Assembly: GCA_964035575.1 (NCBI GenBank)
Contig: OZ037931.1
Location: 505,567 to 569,566, forward strand
Direction of reading: 5' to 3'
Length of the DNA: 64,000 bases
DNA from: Rhynchopus sp. YZ270_cl-10
Lineage: Eukaryota; Euglenozoa; Diplonemea; Diplonemida; Diplonemidae
Numbering within the stretch: position 1 is the stretch's first letter; each line of letters begins with the position of its first letter. A model generated the notes under the pieces. That model was not told where the DNA came from. It saw only the letters and a program-made list of their open reading frames with translations, and made no database searches. Positions 10,115 to 21,795 of this stretch are shown here, in pieces. The translations under genes were made by a program, and so were the position numbers.

Positions 10115-11458
10115 ATGTTTTCCGCTATGGGTAGTCACTTCGGGATGGGTCAGCAGGGACAGCAGCAGCAGCAGCAGCAGCAGCAGGGACAACAGCCCCA
10201 GCAACCACAGCAACCCCAGCAGCCGCACCAGCAGCAGCAGATGGCACCACAGATGCAGCAGCCGCAGCAGCACCAACTCATTTCGAATGGAGTGTACGAT
10301 ACACAACAGATGCAGCAGCTTGGGATGGGACAGATGCTGCCTCAGCAGCAACAGCAGATGACCATGCAACAACCCATGGGCATGGGAATGCCACAACAGC
10401 AGCAGCAGCAACAGCAACAGCCCTTCGGCGGCTACCAAGGTGTACCCCAACAGCAACAACAGCAGCGCCAGCCCCTCCCCATGGCCCAAGGTGCCTTCGG
10501 CTCCCTCGCACAGTCCCCCACCATGATGTATTCCGACGGACCCCAATCCGACGTCCTCAACAACGGCCAGCAGGGTCAATTCGGCAAGGGTGGAGGCAAA
10601 GGAGGGTTCCCCCTGACCACAGAGAACGTACAGAAGAATCAACAGAACAAACGTGGTGGTGGCAGAGACAGGAGAAACTCTGTGCACTCCGCTACCTCGC
10701 ATGAAAGCAGAAACAGCAAGGCCAGCAAAGGAAGCAAAGGCAGCAAGGGGAGCAAAGGGAGCAGCGGGAAGGGCAGCAGCGGGAGCAGGGGGCGGCCCGA
10801 GCCGACGCTTCCTGCGGACGTCACGCAGACACCACCGTGCGCGCACAACGAATGGATGTGCAGCGACAGACGCAACCACTTTGTTACCCTGAAATGCCTT
10901 GCTTGCGACGTCCGCTGGAAGACCGTCCTCAAGAACTTTTCCAAATGCCCAGACTTCCACGCGGAACACCGCTACTGCCCTAGAGGTGCTGCATGCGAAC
11001 ACCCCCACGTCTACGCGAGGTCTCGCAAGCACGAAGCCCCCTCCATGAAAAAGCGCCTGGCAGAGGAGGCAGCAAAGGCCGCATCCCTGGAGAACACCCA
11101 CGCACCACTGTGCGCAGTCAACACAGAGCCCACCACGATGTCGAAAGGCAATGAGTTCGGCCTCAACCCCGAAGACGGAGGTGACGACCTCTCCCGCCGC
11201 TCGCAAACGCTCCCATCCAACCAAGGCCTCTGGCGTGGCGACTCCGCCCCCGCCCTCCTCTCCAACCTCACGAAGCCCACCTCCACCTTCGCTGCAGGCC
11301 TCCAGCAAAAGAACGACCAAGCAGAGCAGACCAGCACGAACCCCCCGAGCCTCGATGAGGAGTCCCTCTCGCGCTGCAGCACCGCGCCTGAGCTTCATTC
11401 ACGCGAATCATCCTTTGGAGAGTATGTCAACTCTTCTAGGGGGGAAGGGATTGGATAA
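10115..11458 (+). CDS. poly-Q protein with CCCH-type zinc finger, 447 aa
   Basis: Residues 10-125 are Gln-rich with Met, Pro and Gly, encoded mostly by CAG/CAA. Residues 140-225 are low-complexity basic (GKGGGKGG, then SKGSKGSKGSKGSSGKGS). The ordered part, about 240-300, has EWMCSDRRNHF, KCLACDVRW and then FSKCPDFHAEHRYCPRGAACEHPH. The last is a C-x9-C-x5-C-x3-H zinc finger of the RNA-binding CCCH class. The rest is Ser/Thr-rich. CCCH proteins usually bind mRNA and control its stability or translation; this is family knowledge, not shown here. The GTATGT at 11422 could be a splice donor, so the last few residues are uncertain. Confidence 0.8.
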   Translation: MFSAMGSHFGMGQQGQQQQQQQQQGQQPQQPQQPQQPHQQQQMAPQMQQPQQHQLISNGVYDTQQMQQLGMGQMLPQQQQQMTMQQPMGMGMPQQQQQQQQQPFGGYQGVPQQQQQQRQPLPMAQGAFGSLAQSPTMMYSDGPQSDVLNNGQQGQFGKGGGKGGFPLTTENVQKNQQNKRGGGRDRRNSVHSATSHESRNSKASKGSKGSKGSKGSSGKGSSGSRGRPEPTLPADVTQTPPCAHNEWMCSDRRNHFVTLKCLACDVRWKTVLKNFSKCPDFHAEHRYCPRGAACEHPHVYARSRKHEAPSMKKRLAEEAAKAASLENTHAPLCAVNTEPTTMSKGNEFGLNPEDGGDDLSRRSQTLPSNQGLWRGDSAPALLSNLTKPTSTFAAGLQQKNDQAEQTSTNPPSLDEESLSRCSTAPELHSRESSFGEYVNSSRGEGIG

Positions 11459-11643
11459 AGGTGCAAGAAATGAGAGAGGTTCTTGTAGATTTTACTTTGT
11501 TCTGTTAGGTGAAGGCCACCAGGTTAATATCGTTCAATTTTTTCTGAGTGGAAAGGGCAACTCCAATTTATCAAAAAAAAGAAGAAAAAATTAAATTACC
11601 CACACACACACACAGCCACGCACCGCCGAAGAAGACACTTACC

Positions 11644-12818
11644 ATGGGAGAAATCTTCCCGCAGGAGGAGGGAGAGGAGGGATTGGTACGTACATCTTTT
11701 CGTTTTTTTCGAGAGGCAAAGTGACCCACCTGTCCTCCCTCACTGATCATTCGCTAATTGTACCTGTAGCTCTTTCTTGTATATTATCTAATTACCTTGA
11801 ATTTTATGATTAGGTTTCTCGTCAGCTCCTTACTCCTACTCCACTTCTTGCGGCCTTTTTTCCCTGAAAACCGTTTCAAAAAGGCACCTTCGCCTTTTTG
11901 GGATATTACGCTTTTTGAAACGCCTTTGTTTGGCACAGTCTCGCGCGGTCTTTCGCGAGGTCAGCTGAATCAGCGTTTTTTTTTTTGCAGAAGCCGTTGC
12001 TCGAACTGAAGAAGTTCGAATCGCTCTCCTTCAAGACGGCAGAGGACTTCGCCTGCTCCACCTTGATGGCGTCGTAGAGCTCCGGGTACGACGCCATCAT
12101 GTACGACAGCATCTCGCCTCGTCCCCATGAGGAGAGGGTGAACCGCACGTCACAGTGCAGCAGCCTCTTCTCGTCCAACGCCATCCCCAGCCCCACGTCC
12201 GAGGTTACCTCCTCCTGCACCACCTTCCCCTCGTCCCCCGCGTCCTCGCTGGTGATACGATACCACAGGCTTTGGTGGCTCGTAGGCCATGAGTGACTCA
12301 GCTTGGACTTCCCGTGGTCTGTTGCGTATCGAACAACCTGGCGAAAAAGAAGTTTGCTTTTTCCATCTTTGCCGCACATCTCTTCGCTTTCTGAGGTGGA
12401 GCTCCCGCTCCACCTGTCCAGGGAACAGACTTTCATCAGAAGTGGCTGGCATTTTGTACTCAGTGCGGAATCAAATAACTACCATTTTCTTTTCTCCTCT
12501 TATACCTTCTATTCAGTAGAATAGATAAAACAACTTCTCCTGCCCCACTGTAGCGAGAGCCTTTATGCTACACAGGGAAAACCTTTTTATTTGCAAAACA
12601 AACAAAAGATTTTTTATTCAAAAGAGGAGACGCTGATGGACAAAAAAAAAAAAAACTCCATCTTTCGAAAATATTATCACCATTTCGCCCCCACACAGGA
12701 TGAGGAGGGTGAAACCCAACGCGCACGGCGAGAACTCTCTGACCTTGGCGACGCACTGCTTGGCGAGAACATCATCACCTCGCCGACACAAACCCCTGAC
12801 GACTCTGCCTTCGCATGA
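11644..12818 (+). CDS. possible two-exon acidic micro-protein, 53 aa
   Basis: A short exon at 11644-11685 encodes MGEIFPQEEGEEGL and ends at a GTACGT donor. The segment 12699-12818 follows a pyrimidine-rich CCACACAG acceptor and encodes DEEGETQRARRELSDLGDAL... to TPDDSAFA and a stop. The two join in phase 0. If real, the 1-kb intron contains the minus-strand gene at 11906-12436. A second acceptor (TTTTTGCAG) at about 11991 does not give an open junction. The family is not recognised. The alternative is two unrelated chance frames. Confidence 0.3.
11906..12436 (-). CDS. hypothetical protein, up to 176 aa
   Basis: This is an open minus-strand frame with balanced composition. It includes LSHSWPTSHQSLWYRITSED, GKVVQEEVTSDVGLGMALDE, KRLLHCDVRFTLSSWGRGEM and LSYMMASYPELYDAIKVEQA. 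The opposite-strand frames across 12000-12300 are Ser-rich and look like shadows. I choose the ATG at 12436. An earlier ATG at 12452 opens a different frame and may be a short upstream ORF. The C-terminal 27 residues cross an A-run and a less gene-like stretch, so the true end may lie near 11990. No domain is recognised. Confidence 0.5.
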   Translation of the reverse strand: MKVCSLDRWSGSSTSESEEMCGKDGKSKLLFRQVVRYATDHGKSKLSHSWPTSHQSLWYRITSEDAGDEGKVVQEEVTSDVGLGMALDEKRLLHCDVRFTLSSWGRGEMLSYMMASYPELYDAIKVEQAKSSAVLKESDSNFFSSSNGFCKKKNADSADLAKDRARLCQTKAFQKA

Positions 12819-13057
12819 AACCAACCCCCCCCTGGGGGAGCTGGGAGCTCACAACTCCTCTCCACTACTTCGATAGCCCCCCCCTTTCCCCGCCCCCTTC
12901 CCCCGAGATTTAGTCTTGCCATTAGATGCCAAAATATATGGGTATAGTTGCTAAGGGGGGGGTTTTTTTTTAGGGGTTGTTTTTCCAAATTTTACGTTTT
13001 TTTTTTTTCTCATTTCCCCCATGCCTTCCAAGAAAATACAAAAAAAAACAAAACGAG

Positions 13058-13157
13058 GTGTCTACCATAGATGGTAGTCGGGCCGAGTCGGCCCGACTCC
13101 CAGATTTTCCAAAAACTCGGCCCGACTCGGGCCGACTACAATCTATGGTCTACACAT
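13058..13157. repeat. 100-bp palindrome with GTCGGGCCGAGTC words
   Basis: The flanks GTCTACCATAGAT and ATCTATGGTCTAC are inverted repeats. Between them stand inverted copies of GTCGGGCCGAGTCGG, separated by about 20 bp. This is a miniature of the iterated-word element design seen elsewhere in the window. Confidence 0.8.
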
Positions 13158-13518
13158 CAATTAGTCAAAAAATGTTTTTTTAAAAAAAAGTGAAAGTTAC
13201 AAAAAAATCCGTTATAAAAAGATGCGTGAGTCGTACACGAAGCGGTACACTCACCTTAGTGTTTCTTTTATTCAAATTTTTACCTTTTGTTTCCGCGATT
13301 CATTTATTTATGTTTTTCAAAATGTTGTTTTTATATTTTGGGATGTATTGTGCGTGAGGGCTTATACGTCATTTTTTTTTTTTTTGTCATTTTTTTTTTT
13401 CCTCTTTACTTTATGTCCTCCCCGCTCCGAATGGAGCGTCGGAGAAGCGAGTTTTTTATCAATTTTCATCCTTTTTTCGTTGTTCTATATAAAGCTGATA
13501 GAGCATATTAGTATCGTT

Positions 13519-13562
13519 GCACCACCACCACCACCACCACCACCACCACCACCACCACCACC
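13519..13562. repeat. (CAC)n microsatellite
   Basis: About 14 uninterrupted CAC/ACC triplets. The poly-His or poly-Pro frames they create are not supported as genes. Confidence 0.95.
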
Positions 13563-16500
13563 CTCCTGTTCACCCCTCTCCATTGTCTCCTATCATAGGA
13601 GAAGCCCTCTCACTCTTCCCCCCCCTCCATGAAATGCATAAAACATCGGGTCAAAAAAAAAAATTCTTATGGTCGTTCGACCTAAATTTGAACCGCTGGT
13701 GTTCCCCTACGTCCCTCCCTGTCTCGACTGTCACACAAAAAAAAAATACAAAAAAAATGTTGCCGATTTTTTTTTGTGTCATTTTCCATACATAGAACTT
13801 TACTATAATATTTTTATATCGTTTATTTGATACTTAGTGCGTACTTCATCGCTATTTTACATTTCAAAAAAGAAAAAAGGAAAACTACAAATGTTCAACG
13901 TGTTCAGCGAAAAAAAAACCCCTTTATTAGAGACTGGAGAGATACAGAGATTGCCTCAAGCGATCTTCAATACTTCAAAAAAAACCCCCCATTTTTCAAA
14001 AATTTAAAAAAGCCTCCATCTTCCCATATCGCCCTTTTTCAGCATATTGCCTTGCAATGAGCTTTTTTTTCTTCCCCCGGCAGAATTAGAGGGTGAAGGT
14101 TGTCGTGTTTTGAAATATTTCACGTATGTTTCTGGACTGGGTTCTGGCTTAGAGGCGTTTCAGCCATAATCCACCCAGTGTTAGGTAGCATCACGGCACT
14201 GTCCGATTCGGACAAAAAAAACCCCCCCCCGTAGATACCAGGGACTAGAAAATGGGAGTTCGCGTGCGTGGGGGTAATCAGTTTTTGCTTCGAACCGCCT
14301 TGCGTATCACCACTACTATGCTGTAGGGGGGGCTCGCACAAAAAGACCCCCTCCCTTCGGCATGTGGAGTTTTATTATTTTTTTTCTTCTTTTTTATTCC
14401 ACGGGGTGTCAGTGCCTGTGTCCTCTTAGAGGCGTTTTTCGTTCTTTTTTTTTGGTGACTAATCACGGCTTTGGTTCACCTCACTACAAAATTTGCTTAA
14501 GATGTGTGTGCATGAGAGAGAGAGAGAGGCACATTCATCTTTCAATGGTGCTCCAGGAGGGGTCGCTATTGACAGGTCGCTGACAGGTCGCTGACAGGTC
14601 GCTGACAAGGTCGTTGACCGACTTCCGAAAGCACCATTCAAATTTTCTCTTTATTTTCTTCTTGTTCTGCGCGTCTTCGAATTTACTACGAGAAAAAAAG
14701 AATAGAACCAAAAAAATGTATTGTACACAAAATACACACCTATTTTAAATCTTCCTCTTTTTATGGTTTTACCACATGATTAGTAGTGCGAAATGATGAA
14801 TATATGCGCCAAGCAGAGTAGTTTTTTTCGTACTTAAGATCTTAGGTGAACCGTACCTCTTCTTCTTACGTGTTTTTGTTTTTGTTTTTTTTTTTTGGGA
14901 GGGAGTTTTGGTAAAGGTGACTGCCTTAGTATCACCTTACCTAATTTTTCCTCTTTTTGTGCTTTTTGTTCAGTCAACATTATCTTAATCATCTTTTTGT
15001 TTTTTTATTTACCCCCCGCGACACATGCCCAATTTTGCTTTTTCTGGAGTGCACTGTAGAGCGTTCAGAAATCAGGGCCACTTTGTGTTATTTTGTGTGT
15101 GTATTCTGCTTCACACCCCGGGGGATCCACTCCACCCCTTTTTTTCCTTGACTTTGGGTATCTGTTCCACCGTGAAAAAAGATACGAAAAAAAGGCAAAT
15201 TAGTTCCGCTCTCAAAACACAAAAAAAACAGAGCACCATCCAAATTTACCGTTTTTCTATTATTTCAATTTTATTTTCTAGACAGCTTTGATCAATCTTG
15301 CACCTGGAGAGGGTTTGGTTGAATTAAAGAGGAAAGAAAATACGTCCTTTTTTTTTGAGTAATTTCTCATAACAAAATGCCAACCAAACAAAAACTAAAC
15401 CAAGGGGAAAACGAGTTGTTGGGTTTCATTATACAAAAAAACGACGCCGTCCTTGGATGATATAGTATTATTTTTTTGGTTTTGCTTTTTTATTTTTTTT
15501 TCTTTGGTTGGTTCTTTCCACAACTTTGAGAAAATACGTATATTTTTTTTTCCTTCACCAAAAAAGAGTGACAATAGGTGGTCAATGGCCTAAGTGTATT
15601 ATTTTTGTTGTCCCACACTAATTTCGCCCTTTTCTTCTGACACCGTTCTTTCGCCAAAATATATAATGCCCGCCTATGATTTAGTGCGCACAGCATCTTT
15701 TGATTCATCTTTTCAAATGAAGTGTGCGCCACGAGGCTCTTTCACCTTTCAAACGTTCTGTCTTTTTTTTTTTTTTTTTTCTCTTTTTCTTTTTGCCTGC
15801 GTCCGCCGATGAACGGTGAGGCGTTTGCACTTTCAACTTCGCTTTGTTCTTCTTTTTTTTTGTTTTTGTGAATATGGTGTTATTTCCATATTTATTGGCA
15901 AGGTAACTAAGCATTGCGAGACTTAGTTTCATCTTACATTTCATTTTCTCTCTTTTTGCTCGTTCCTTCAAAACATGGTGACAGTGTGTGATACAAAAAA
16001 ATTAAAATAAACCTTTTTTCAAAAGGGGAAACCATCATCCCCATTTACCCTCTCTTTATTTTTTGCTCTTTTACGTGAAAACCTGTTTACAGCAATGCTG
16101 CATGTTTTCTTACTGTATTTTTTGATGTGATTTTCCCAAAAAAAAAAAAATAGGTGTAAAATAAAAAATCTTCTCGGGCCTTTCTGAGGTGTACCCCAAA
16201 CCCCCATATTGGGTACACCAATGTTTCAGTTTCTTTTCTTTTTTCTGTTGGGGTTTCAGAAGAGAATATGCAAAAAAACGAGATGACCCCCAAAAACTTT
16301 TTATTTTGTTTTTTAATTATACCTTCTATTCAGTAGAATAGTTAGTATATGAAACAATTGTTTTTTTATTTGCATCTGTTGCGCTCATTAAGTAATTTGC
16401 ATTTTCTGATGGGGTATAAAAAAAAACCTTGTGTACCGAAGACATTCACTCAAAGCTGGGGATTTCATAAAAACAGTAGACAGTGGAGATTGCACCAACT

Positions 16501-17213
16501 GTGGCAACACAACCGAGGAAACTACATTATAATAGTATACTCCAACAATTTATCAAAAAAAAAAAAATCAGCTTTTTTTTTGGGCTTCAAAAGGTTTTTT
16601 CTTTGTTTTCAATCCACCTTTTTACTGAGGTCGGGAAAAAAAAAGCTGTGATAATATGCAAGGTACACACAGCATCTCCTTTGGGAATACCCAATATTTC
16701 ACACATTTCAACTTGATGGGTTTTCTTGGTACACATGTCACGCGAGGGATTTTCATTGCAAGTTACATTTCTTTTGTCTTTCCCCCACCTCCCCCACCAC
16801 CCTATCCCCCCCTCGGTGCATTGATACTTTATAGCTCGTATCAGACTATCTAAAAAGTAATATTTTATTTGTTGTTATTTAATTGATTAATATCCATATT
16901 TTCTACGCCGATATTGTGGATCCACCCCAAATTCCCCCATTTTTTTTGGTCTCAGAGGTTTCCTCTTAGGCCAGGTAGTCAGTTGGGGAGCGTATTGCAG
17001 TAATAAAAATATCACCCACAGAATATTTATTACACACTTTACGCACAAAACAAAAATTGTTCTCTTTTTTTTTGCTCTCAAAGGAAGAAAAAAAATGTTT
17101 TTTTTTTTGGGGGGGGGGGAATGTTGCAGAAAAAAAGGGGGTGTCGAAGGGTTGGTGTTGACCTTGTGTGACCAGAAGGGTTTCCATGTTGTTGTTGTTT
17201 TTTATTTTTTTGA

Positions 17214-17248
17214 AAGATGACTAAGCACGAGAGGCTTATGTTCATCTT
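17214..17248. repeat. ACGAGAG-loop hairpin mini-repeat (representative copy)
   Basis: The outer stem AAGATGA pairs perfectly with TCATCTT. The inner stem TAAGC pairs with GCTTA, and the loop is ACGAGAG. A T-rich tract follows. Related copies lie near 290, 345, 7552, 14455, 14498, 14915, 15900, 18010, 30850, 32340, 39815, 43265, 44730, 48722, 56430, 56702, 58622, 58675, 58947, 59103, 60335, 60473, 61130, 61470, 61610, 61948, 62110, 62215 and 62272. Inner stems differ (CTAAGC/GCTTAG, GTGCGC/GCGCAT, TGTGTGC/GCACA), while the outer GATG/CATC and the loop persist. The strand sense is unknown. Confidence 0.8.
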
Positions 17249-17826
17249 ATAATCTTTTCTTTGTTTTTTCGCTCTAGCCCTATTTTTTTTTCCGGGGGAG
17301 TGGTCAGAACCCACCTTTGGTAGGGAACCTATTGAATCGAAGCAACACGGCGACCATGTACCCCACCCATGCTTCATGTCATGGTTTATTTTTTGCATAG
17401 TACTATGAAATGCACGTTATAACATACATTTTTACATGCTTTTTTTTTTACACGCATTTTTTATGTTCCTCAGCATGGTACTGTTGTATCATGGTGTAAG
17501 TGCGTGGATTGAGAGGAGGAAGAAATTTTTTTTTTTTGTGTGTGCTGTCCTTGCCTGGTGCTTCCGTTCCTCTTGGAGACGTGCGATGGGAAAATGCGCT
17601 CGGGGATGCAAATTGAAATTAGTGTGCAAAATATAAAGGAGGGATGGTGTGGGGAGGGGGGCCACTTTTATTTTCTGTTTGCGATGCTTTTTGTGTACGA
17701 GAGGTGCGTTCACCTTATTACCTTCCTTTCATTTGTAAGGTGGCGTCAGGGCTTTGGGTCATTATTACCAAAAAAAAACAAAAACACTTTTTCTCTTTTT
17801 CTTTTTTCCGATTCACTTTCTCATTG

Positions 17827-17972
17827 CATGGATGTACTACTCGAGTACTCGAACACCCCATTTTTTTCCCCAAAAAAAAAAAAAACAATTTTAGCTTTTT
17901 TGGGCATTGGGTGTGCTCGAGGAGCCGAGGGGCCAGTTTTTTTTTTCTCCCGGTTTCGAGTACATCCATGTC
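17827..17972. repeat. 146-bp inverted-repeat element
   Basis: CATGGATGTACT...ACTCGAAC at the left is matched by GTTTCGAGTACATCCATG at the right, with an 8-bp self-complementary insert (ACTCGAGT) in the left arm. The interior is A-rich. No duplicated target is obvious. Confidence 0.7.
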
Positions 17973-18288
17973 ATTGGTTCACGACAAGCAATTATGCTTT
18001 TCTTTATGGGTTTTGAGTGTGCACGTGACGCACATTCATCTTACAAGTGTTTCCTTTTCTCGCTCTCTCTCTGTGTGTCTCTCTCTCTCCCTCCTCCCAT
18101 TTTCTCTCTCAATTTGCTGCTAGTGATTTTTTGTTTTTTTTTTTTTTGTTTTTTTGTTTTGTTTTTGTTTTTGGCGTGTTTATTACATTTTCCAATAGAA
18201 AATTGTAAAAATCGGACAAAAAAAAAAAAATCATATTTTTTTTTGTCAAGAAAGTGGGAAAATAAAGAGAAGTCCACCCCCCCCCTTA

Positions 18289-19532
18289 GGGGGTTCCACG
18301 TATAAGGAAATCCTTAAGGACTTGCTGTCCAAAACCCATTTTTTTGAAATTTCGGTGAAGAAACCCACTAAAATGGGCGTGCCTGGCCGCAAATCGCCCT
18401 GGGGATCACCCATATATCCCAATAAACCACCTGACGACCTTCACAGAGCATTTCTTGTCTTAAAAGAATCGATTTTTTGTGGAAAAAAGCCCAAAACTGC
18501 GTAACGCTCGCGTAACGCTTGGGGGCCAAAATTTTACACTTGCCAAGAAATTTTCCCAATCAGACAAAACTTCTTCTAAACACCCGAAAAACACTTCAGT
18601 CCACATCTTCTGGGGTCCCGGGGTGGAAATGTATGGTTTTTGCACCTTTTAGGGGTCCTGGGAGGGTCCCAGACGTATTCATGAGGGACGGAACCGCTTA
18701 AAATGCCCGAATTTACCTCTTTTTTAGGGTGCTTTTTCACCTTAAAAATTCAAAAAAAAGTTCTCAGATAAGCACAGAAGTGTCAAAACCCCCTCGGAAC
18801 TACTCGCCAGACCCCCTGCGGGGTGGAGAATCATATTTGCGATCACTTTTTGGGCTATTTTGCCCAAAATAATCCCGTGTCCCACTTTTGTCCCACTTGC
18901 CCCAAAATAGCCTAAAATACCCTATTTTGGGACAAGTGTAACAAAAGTGTAACATGAGGTTATTTTGGGCAAAATAGCCCAAAAAGTGATCGCAAATATT
19001 ATTCTCCACCCCGCAGGGGGTCTGGCGAGTAGTTCCGAGGGGGTTTTGACACTTCTGAGCTTATCTGAGAACTTTTTTTTGAATTTTTAAGGTGAAAAAG
19101 CACCCTAAAAAAGAGGTAAATTCGGGCATTATAAGCGGTTCCGTCCCTCATGAATACGTCTGGGACCCTCCCAGGACCCCTAAAAGCTGTAAAAACCATA
19201 CATTTCCACCCCGGGACCCCAGAAGATGTGGACTGAGGTGTTTTTCAGGTGCTTAGAAGGAGTTTTGTCTGATAAGAGAAATTTCTTGGCAAGGGTTAAA
19301 TTTTGGCCACCAAGCGTTACGCAAACGTGACGCAGTTTTTGGGCTTTTTTTCACAAAAAATCGATTTTTTTAAGACAAGAAATGCTCTGTGAAGGTCGTC
19401 AGGTGGTTTATTGGGATATATGGGTGATCCCCAGGGCGATTTGCGGCCAGGCACGCCCATTTTAGTGGGTTTCTTCACCGAAATTTCCAAAAAATGGGTT
19501 TTGGACAGCAAAACGCCCTTGGTGGAACCCCC
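18289..19532. mobile_element. 1.24-kb foldback element with about 600-bp arms, TA target
   Basis: The two halves are near-complete reverse complements around a centre near 18925. For example, CTGTCCAAAACCCATTTTTT at the left reappears as AAAAAATGGGTTTTGGACAG at the right. The ends are GGGGGTTCCAC and GTGGAACCCCC, each next to TA. The arms differ by a few percent, including an extra block at the left end. It encodes nothing recognisable. TA target and short G-terminal repeats fit a Tc1/mariner-type non-autonomous element; this is inference. Confidence 0.85.
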
Positions 19533-19555
19533 TAACCCCCCCCCCCCCCCCCCTA

Positions 19556-20390
19556 GGCATACTGTGCAGGCGAGCCGTTTTTAGGCGAGTTTTTCGTTTT
19601 CCTGATTTTCAGGAAAAACTCGCCAAAAACTCGCCCTACTCGCCCATTACTCGCCTATTACTCGCCAAAACTCGCCAAAAACTCGCCAAAACTCGCCTAA
19701 ACTCGCCAAAAACTCGCCTAAACTCGCCTAAACTCGCCCCAATTTGGGTGCAAATCCTGGTGCACATACGCACCTTGGGGGTGAAAATGTGCACCAGGAT
19801 GTGAAAATGGAGGGCGGGGGTGACTGATGACAACATGCCACTCGAAAACACACAAAAAAATTGAAATTGTGTCACTTGTACGTCTAAAGGCAACCATGTC
19901 ACGGCAGTGGCTGACAGGCATGTATGTAAACATTTGCTCCAGGGGAAGATCCAGGCGTGCCATAGATCCCGGGGGACAAGACGTGCTACAATCCGGAAGA
20001 CATGAGCCGGGGCTACACTCGCTATACAACAATGTCCTCGCCATGCCGGTAAATGGCAACCCTGCAGGCCACCCCTTGGCGGTACTCCCCCACGACTACA
20101 TCGCACCCATCTGTGCAAGCTTCATGGATCCGCAGAAGCTACAGCTGGACTGGTGGTACTGGTTGTGGAAGCCTACAAAGCAAACTGTAGAGGTCTTGTT
20201 CAAGTGGAACGAAAAAAATTTTCTCTTCAAAACTCAAATTTCCCTCATATTTTCGTGTGTACACTTTTCCCAAGGTAAAATCCCTACCAAAAAAAAAAAC
20301 TCGCCAAAACTCGCCCCCCAAAAATAGGCGAGTTTTAGGCGAGTTTTTGGCGAGTAGGCGAGTTTTTTTTACTCGCCCGCACAGTATGCC
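19556..20390. mobile_element. 835-bp inverted-repeat element with ACTCGCC words, TA target
   Basis: The ends GGCATACTGTGC and GCACAGTATGCC are inverted, with TA on both sides. The left arm (19570-19740) is built of ACTCGCC and ACTCGCCAAAA words. The right arm (20300-20375) carries the same word in mixed orientation. The middle is GC-richer, with an open frame (19827-20327) I do not recognise. The element sits in the TA that flanks the next element, so it inserted after that one. Confidence 0.82.
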
Positions 20391-20392
20391 TA

Positions 20393-21793
20393 GGGGGGGT
20401 CACATCCCATGTTAAAAGTGAGGACACCGACCAAAAAAAATTTTTTTTGAGAAAAAAATGGACATCACCCTGAAAAACCAGAAAATATGGTCCCCAGGTG
20501 ACCTACAATTCAATTCCGCCTGGTTTTGGACACTTCTGAGCACTTGTGGGGGTCTAATTCGAATTTTTCAAAAAAAAAAAAACGGCCTGGGACAGGGTTT
20601 GTACTTTGGCACCTTTCAAATCGGGGTGCAATCAAAACCCATTAAAAACACCGTTGGAACGCATTGAGAGGGCGGAAAAAGTGCCGGGGGCACTGGATTG
20701 GCAGTTCTACGCCAAGTCCGCTCTAAAATCCTTGTGTAGACGCAGTGGAATGGCAGTAAAGGCAAAGCGCCGTATCCACTGTGGAGTAGGCCTGCTGAAG
20801 GTGTCCTCAGAGGCGATTCTGCAAGCCCTGGGGAGATTGGGTTTAAGAAAACACGCGAAAAGGGGAGGAAAGTGACGTGTGTGGCATTGGGCCTCCCACG
20901 CGTCCTCCTCGCGGGTCATTGCGTATTGCTTGTCGTCAAGCAGTCTGGCCTTGCCACATTGGAGCAGTGTGCCTAAGTTCCCAATACGGCGTTCCTTGTC
21001 CCTGTGAGCTTTGAGGACGCCCCGCTCTTGCCGCTATATTTTGTGGCGTGCCTGTCCGTCTTCAGGAGGGATATCTCTTTCCTCCCACAATAATCTGAGT
21101 GTGGGGTCTAAGAAGATAAAGAAGACGAGGCAGATGCGGGTCGGTGCTTTAGTCGAGTCTATGACTGGATATCCATATACGTGGCTAGTACAGGGCTATT
21201 GCAGACTGAACTGCAAAACCAAGGGGAGGAATTGGGCATTGCAATATCTGGAAAGTCATACGAGGTGATTCTTTTAAAAGGAAGGTACCCTGAGGGACCG
21301 GGTGAGGCAGTGACGGCAGATCTGCTCGATAATTTACACCTGACTAATTTTCCTCCCTAAATTGATCACTCCCTGGCCTATTAATGGTGTGGGTACCTAA
21401 GCCCGTGTATACATTGGTCACTACGACCCACAAAATACAGATGCCAGGTGACCATCTTGTCTTGTTTTGGCTGTATTCAAACGCAATTAGATGACATTAG
21501 GCAAGATGTATCCTTTACTTCCTAAAATATGAGACATGGGCTGTTGCCATGGCCATATCTCGTTTATGTGCTAAAAAATAGGAATAGGCAAGGTACAGAC
21601 CCTGTCCCAAGACCCCTTTTTTTTTCGGAATTTTGATTTTCTGGTCACTTCCGGTCACTATTTTTGGTATTTTCGGGCCTCCAGGACGTTTTCCGGGGGG
21701 TCTTGGGTAGTGACTTGTGGGGTCGGACACTGCGCTACGCGTAGAATTCAAAAACTCTGAAAAAATGCATTGTCCTCCCCTTGTGACCCCCCC
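20393..21793. mobile_element. 1.4-kb DNA element with GGGGGGGTCACA ends and a decayed gene
   Basis: The ends GGGGGGGTCACA and TGTGACCCCCCC are inverted and flanked by TA. Subterminal matches include GGGACAGGGTTTGTAC (20590) against its complement near 21595. The interior has decayed coding sequence. One plus-strand piece (20665-20872) has a helical motif like LKSLCRRSGMAVKAKRR and LGRLGLRKHAKRG. A second, about 21185-21360, reads like LQNQGEELGIAISGKSYEVI. Both resemble SAP-type DNA-binding helices, weakly. No transposase catalytic domain is visible. A C-run of over 30 bp follows the right end. Confidence 0.75.
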
Positions 21794-21795
21794 TA

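Larger units (their letters stand above)
12819..18288. other. 5.5-kb gene-free region rich in hairpin mini-repeats
   Basis: No supported protein gene. Open frames here are made of homopolymers and simple repeats. ACGAGAG-type hairpins or relatives lie near 14455, 14498, 14915, 15900, 17214, 17690 and 18010. GTGCCTGCGTCC-type repeats lie near 14400 and 15795. An AGTAGAATAG palindrome lies near 16320 and a CAACTGTGGCAACAC repeat near 16480. A short GACAGGTCGCT tandem runs at 14560-14620. Confidence 0.5.

Noticed and set aside
13222-13795. Open frames across the (CAC)n and T-run region
   Set aside because: Composition is poly-His, poly-Pro or poly-Phe produced by simple repeats, with no conserved core and AT-rich codons unlike the real genes.
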